A stretch of DNA of 25,729 nt. Origin: a virus. Location: IMG/VR virus record IMGVR_UViG_3300037071_004601, positions 1-25,729 of that record; one strand, given 5' to 3'. The notes below the pieces were generated by a model. The model searched no databases. It was not told where the DNA came from and saw nothing but the letters and a program-made list of their open reading frames with translations. Every line of letters starts with the position of its first letter. Within the stretch, counting starts at the first letter, position 1. The position numbers were made by a program, and so were the translations under genes. Below, piece by piece: positions 22,837 to 25,729 of this stretch.

Positions 22837-25662
22837 GTGGCGGCTCCTGGCAAAGTTTTCGTCGTCAGTCCGGACGGCGAGTCCGGATACCTGCCGTCCG
22901 CGGACGTCGACGGGGCGCTCGGGGCGGGCTTCCGAGTTGGGACGCCGGAAGAGATCGCCGCTCACGAGAACGAGAAGAAGTACGGGACCACTTCTCAGGC
23001 TCTGATGGCCGGCACGGAAGCGGCCGGCAGGGCCATGACACTGGGGCTGTCCACCCCGGCACAGGTGGCGCTTGGGGCCGACCCCAAGGCCATCAAGGCG
23101 CGCGAAGAGGTCAACCCGACGGCGGCCATGGTCGGGACAGGTGTCGGCATCGCCGCCCCGCTTCTTCTCACCATGGGGGCCTCAGCCCCAGCTGCAGCCG
23201 CCGAAGTTGGGGCCATGGGCCTCGCCAAGACTGCTGCCAGCCTCTCTGCCCCGGCGCTCATCTCCAGAGCCGGCCAGGCGGTCACTGCTGGCGCGAAGGC
23301 ACTCCTCCCCGAGGCGACGACCCTGGGCGGTCAGATGCTCGCCAAGGGGGCGGCAGTGGCCGCAGGCGGGGCCGTTGAGGGCGCGGCCTATGGTGTGGGC
23401 AACGTCGTGCACGAGGCCGCCCTAGGCGACCCGAACCTCACCGCCCAGTCCGCGATCGCTGAAATCGGCCTGAACGCCGCCTTGGGTGGCGGCTTCGGAA
23501 TGCTGGCAGGCGTCGCAGAGGTTGGCGCCCCCGTCGCGATTGGGAAGGCCAGAGAGGCCATCAGCGGCCTCTTCAGGAAGGGAAAGCAGGGCGTTGAGGG
23601 GGTAGCCGTCCGAGCCGCGGAAGCCGCCGGAACCGCCCCAGACGTTGCTACTCTGATCATCGAGCACCGTGCTGAGGTGTCGCTGCTCGAGAAGCAAATG
23701 CCGGGCATCACCCAGGAGATGACCAACGCCACTCCGGAGATGGCGCAGTGGGTCCTTAAGAACGGTAGCAAGCTAAAGGAGCTCGAGACCGCGTTCCCTG
23801 GGACAACCAAGCTGCTAGCGCGGACGTCCCCAGAGACCGCCGACTTCCTGGCTGCGAATGTCAGCAAGATCCACACGGACCCGAAGGCGCTTCAGCGGGC
23901 AACGGGCGAACTCCGCGAGGGGATGCAGTCGGTCCTCGACAAGACCGATGACGTCCTGAGAAGCATCAACATAGATCTCGCCCCACGGGAGGCAGAGGTA
24001 TTGCTCGCCACCGCCGATGGCGCCGCCGTCAAGACCGGGTACGAGTCAGCCCTGAGCAAGATGGACGAGGCCATTGCAGCCATGCGCGCGGAGCCGGAGC
24101 TCCACAGCTCGGCGATGGCCCGTCACATGGAGAAGGTCCGGGAAGGGCTCATCCGCGACGCAGGAGACCGGCTCGAGCCGCTCGCCGCGTTCAATCGGCT
24201 GAAGACGCTGCGTCAGAGCCTGGACGAAGCCATTCCCTACGGCAAAGACGCGATGGCGCTGGGTTTCTCGGACCGGAACTCGGTTGCCCTGCTGAAGGAG
24301 GTGCGTCGGACGGTCAAGCGCACCCTGACGGACGAGTCTGTTTTCGGAGTCGCCGGAGCTCGCCGGGCCGCGCTCGACGAGGCCCAGGCGGAATGGCTGC
24401 AGCTCGTCGGGAAAGGAGGCGCTTTCCGGAAGGCCTTCATGGACAGCGCCGGCCAAATCCCCTCCACCAAGGTAACCACATGGCTGAACTCTCTCGCCAA
24501 CGACAAGGGCGTTTCCAGGGCCGAGGCGTGGGGGCAGGTGGTCGCCGCTTCCAAGAAGGTGATCAACGAGGCCGAGGCATCCGCCAAGTCAGCGCCGCTG
24601 AGTAAGTTCAACCGAAGCGCGGTGGACGAGCTCGTCGGGCGAGCCGAGAAGCTGGCTGCGGAACAACAACTCGCGGGCGAAGCTGCCGCGACGATGAAGT
24701 ACCTCAAGTCCGGAGGCGTTGGTATTCCCAACTCCGGACCCGTCGGAATGGGCGAGACAGCAGCCTTGGCCGCCGCGGGGATGGTCCTCCCTGGGGCCGT
24801 CACCAGCGCCGTTAAGGCGACGCTAAACGTCGGTCGGACGGTCAAGAGCGTTCCCCGGATGGTGGCCATCCTCTCGGCCCTGGACAGCGCGGGGCAGACC
24901 ATCTCCCGGGCCATCGACACCGGAGCGGGGGTGCTGGTCCGAGGCTCACCAAAGGCTGCGAGGATTGGCCGGAGCGAAGTCGCCGCCGGCATTGCCAACA
25001 GCTTCGGAAACACCCCAGAGCAGGCCCGGGCGACCTTCCTCCGCCGGGCCGACAAAATTACCCAGGCGGCCCAGCCCGATGCCCTGAACGAGCGCCTGAC
25101 GAAGCAGACCGAGGGGCTCCAGGAGCACGCCCCCAACGTCGCCCAGGCGCTGCAGGTATCCAGCGCCCGAGGGATGGCCTTCCTTCAGGCCAAGATGCCG
25201 AAGCCGCCCAACATCGGCCCCCTGGCCGCGAAGTGGGTCCCGAGCCAGACGGAGATCGGCAAGTTCAACCGCTACTACGAGGCGGTTCAGTCCCCCGTCT
25301 CCATCCTGAAGCAGGCAGCGGCTGGCACCCTCACCCCGGAGGCGGTGGAGGCGGTCCAGACCGTCTACCCGGACCTGTTCAAGAAAATCCAGGAGTCCGC
25401 CCTGGACAAGCTCACCAGCCACCGGGGCCCCGTTCCGTACAAGTCGCGTCTCATGCTAAGTCTGTTACTGGGAACGGACCTGGACGGGTCCCTGAAGCCG
25501 GAAGTCATCCTTCGGAATCAGGCGGCCATCAAGGGTCCATCGGCTCGAGCTTCCCAGAGCACGCCGGGTGGTGCACCTCCGGCGCAAGCGGCCTCCAAGC
25601 TAACCATTGCGAATCGTTCCCTGACGCCCATGCAACAGGCTCAGGCTCGAGGAGACCAGTGA
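22837..25662 (+). CDS. large internal virion/ejection protein (941 aa)
   Basis: It starts at GTG 22837 two bases after the previous stop, with TGGAG at 22824-22828. Residues 7-54 (VFVVSPDGESGYLPSADVDG, TPEEIAAHENEKKYG) are a widespread N-terminal module of phage internal proteins. Next come Gly/Ala hydrophobic segments (about 95-137, 165-190 and 213-234), then long charged helices (about 280-640) suited to coiled-coil tube formation. The C-terminus (SPVSILKQAAAGTLTPEAVE, YPDLFKKIQESALDKL) also recurs in this family. No transglycosylase or protease motif is visible. Probable role: forms the trans-envelope conduit during DNA delivery. Confidence 0.6.
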   Translation: MAAPGKVFVVSPDGESGYLPSADVDGALGAGFRVGTPEEIAAHENEKKYGTTSQALMAGTEAAGRAMTLGLSTPAQVALGADPKAIKAREEVNPTAAMVGTGVGIAAPLLLTMGASAPAAAAEVGAMGLAKTAASLSAPALISRAGQAVTAGAKALLPEATTLGGQMLAKGAAVAAGGAVEGAAYGVGNVVHEAALGDPNLTAQSAIAEIGLNAALGGGFGMLAGVAEVGAPVAIGKAREAISGLFRKGKQGVEGVAVRAAEAAGTAPDVATLIIEHRAEVSLLEKQMPGITQEMTNATPEMAQWVLKNGSKLKELETAFPGTTKLLARTSPETADFLAANVSKIHTDPKALQRATGELREGMQSVLDKTDDVLRSINIDLAPREAEVLLATADGAAVKTGYESALSKMDEAIAAMRAEPELHSSAMARHMEKVREGLIRDAGDRLEPLAAFNRLKTLRQSLDEAIPYGKDAMALGFSDRNSVALLKEVRRTVKRTLTDESVFGVAGARRAALDEAQAEWLQLVGKGGAFRKAFMDSAGQIPSTKVTTWLNSLANDKGVSRAEAWGQVVAASKKVINEAEASAKSAPLSKFNRSAVDELVGRAEKLAAEQQLAGEAAATMKYLKSGGVGIPNSGPVGMGETAALAAAGMVLPGAVTSAVKATLNVGRTVKSVPRMVAILSALDSAGQTISRAIDTGAGVLVRGSPKAARIGRSEVAAGIANSFGNTPEQARATFLRRADKITQAAQPDALNERLTKQTEGLQEHAPNVAQALQVSSARGMAFLQAKMPKPPNIGPLAAKWVPSQTEIGKFNRYYEAVQSPVSILKQAAAGTLTPEAVEAVQTVYPDLFKKIQESALDKLTSHRGPVPYKSRLMLSLLLGTDLDGSLKPEVILRNQAAIKGPSARASQSTPGGAPPAQAASKLTIANRSLTPMQQAQARGDQ

Positions 25663-25729
25663 TGCTCCAGCCTTCGATGCAAGAAGCCGAACCGGCCGAG
25701 TACGAAGAGGATGAAGTCTGCGAGCACCC
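25662..25729 (+). CDS. unknown protein, 5' end only
   Basis: ATG 25662 overlaps the previous stop as TGATG, and the frame is open to the window end (22 codons). The visible N-terminus is acidic (MLQPSMQEAEPAEYEEDEVC). Too little remains to assign a family; the position suggests another internal or tail-related protein. Confidence 0.5.
   Translation, partial: MLQPSMQEAEPAEYEEDEVCEH

Noticed and set aside
1-25729. tRNA genes, CRISPR arrays, insertion sequences, attachment sites
   Set aside because: None recognised by eye: no cloverleaf-like segment with T-loop consensus, no regular repeat-spacer unit, no transposase or integrase.

Overview
The window is part of a tailed double-stranded DNA phage (or prophage) genome. 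It is GC-rich, and every supported gene lies on the + strand. Genes are packed with almost no gaps, mostly joined by 4-nt ATGA/GTGA overlaps, and no stretch over 100 bases is empty. The module order (replication, terminase, portal, scaffold, major capsid, connector, tail, internal proteins) and the absence of a tape measure, tail tube or sheath gene point to a podovirus-like particle. The host cannot be read directly. High GC, frequent GTG starts, and a lipoprotein resembling cysteine-rich lipoproteins of Myxococcota/Deltaproteobacteria suggest a high-GC Gram-negative host; this is inference. No integrase, repressor, lysis cassette, polymerase, tRNA or CRISPR array is visible.

Region 1 (1-5509), replication and accessory genes. 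It opens with the end of a DNA cytosine methyltransferase, whose last ~75 codons look like methyltransferase C-termini in two different frames. Next comes a probable replication initiator. Its linker region carries clustered CCGAC repeats followed by an A-rich tract, a layout resembling the lambda origin inside gene O. A chain of 14 genes joined by thirteen consecutive 4-nt overlaps follows: many small Cys-rich putative zinc proteins, a 39-residue membrane protein, a RusA-like resolvase, an exported Cys-rich protein, a hydrophobic HExxH putative metallopeptidase and a GNAT-like acetyltransferase.

Region 2 (5532-8806), packaging. A small protein, an endonuclease VII-like HNH nuclease and the large terminase are followed by five more small genes, three with zinc-binding cysteine patterns.

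Region 3 (8807-16157), head and connector. Portal (with a puzzling missing start codon), scaffold, major capsid protein, several beta-rich head proteins including a tandem pair of Ig-like paralogues, a histidine-rich zinc-ribbon protein, a head-tail adaptor and a small virion protein.

Region 4 (16157-25729), tail and ejection. A ~1035-residue tail protein, a lipoprotein gene with gaps on both sides that looks like a moron, then three large Ala/Gly-rich proteins that are probably internal/ejection proteins, and the first codons of a further gene.

The most notable items are the possible intragenic origin, the two-frame methyltransferase end, the portal gene without a canonical start, the lipoprotein moron, the HExxH/exported protein pair, and a duplicated ~38-residue module flanking a glycine zipper in an internal protein. 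Functional names rest on motif recognition and gene order only; no database search was run.
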